Shown here in pieces: positions 21,561 through 21,641 of a DNA stretch of 21,641 bases (its first letter is position 1; the number at the start of each line of letters is the position of its first letter). Source of the stretch: Candidatus Sumerlaeota bacterium (GTDB taxonomy: Bacteria > Sumerlaeota > Sumerlaeia > JAFGJS01). Location of the stretch: assembly GCA_016928995.1 (NCBI GenBank), contig JAFGJS010000143.1, positions 1 to 21,641 of the forward strand, read 5' to 3'. The position numbers and the translations under genes were made by a program. The notes beneath the pieces are model-generated. The model had not been told where the DNA came from and did not search any database. It saw only the letters and a program-made list of their open reading frames with translations.

Positions 21561-21641
21561 TTCAACTTCCAAGTGCCCCCCCCCACGGGGTGGTTGACAA
21601 AGCAGTGAGTTGAGGCATCCTCGCTCCTGCGATAATCAATC

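Noticed and set aside
1-21641. Insertion sequences or transposases
   Set aside because: No transposase domain or terminal inverted repeat pair was found; the only recombinase is the tyrosine integrase.

Overview
The window is bacterial, moderately GC-rich DNA with about a dozen believable genes. I can only guess the phylum. Three things recall Planctomycetes-Verrucomicrobia-Lentisphaerae-type bacteria or neighbours such as Hydrogenedentota or Sumerlaeota: a solute-binding protein fused to its permease, a very large secreted lamin-tail/CotH protein, and many single-gene units separated by dispersed short repeats. No rRNA or other phylogenetic marker is present to confirm this.

Positions 1-3090 look like the end of an integrated element (prophage or island). 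A leftward cassette of three small unknown genes (162-952) diverges from a rightward HTH regulator (1089-1511) whose best promoter predicts a leaderless mRNA. A 250-base AT-rich stretch follows, with tandem iteron-like repeats and a separate pair of direct repeats. Then come a 23-residue peptide gene and a tyrosine recombinase (1836-3055) that is split by a -1 frameshift. The recombinase abuts the 3' end of a tRNA-Leu gene, the classical attachment position. The far end of the element lies outside the window.

Positions 3091-3335 hold tRNA-Leu(TAA) and tRNA-Cys(GCA) on the minus strand, probably co-transcribed. From 3643 to 9330 runs a sugar-uptake operon: a LacI-type regulator, a solute-binding protein fused to a MalF-type permease, and a MalG-type permease carrying an insertion of about 380 residues between its first two membrane segments. 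The insertion reads as five degenerate copies of one motif. I consider this transporter the most unusual system in the window. No ATPase gene is present, so a shared ATPase must be encoded elsewhere.

Positions 9331-12238 hold a TPR/ST7-like protein flanked by two copies of a short dispersed repeat, then a secreted alkaline phosphatase. Positions 12691-18054 encode a 1787-residue secreted protein with four lamin-tail domains, a discoidin-like domain, a CotH-type kinase domain and Ig/FnIII-like modules, followed by a strong hairpin. Positions 18271-20018 hold three small membrane-anchored proteins in tandem, of unknown function. The window closes with an RlmD/TrmA-type RNA uracil-C5 methyltransferase on the minus strand.
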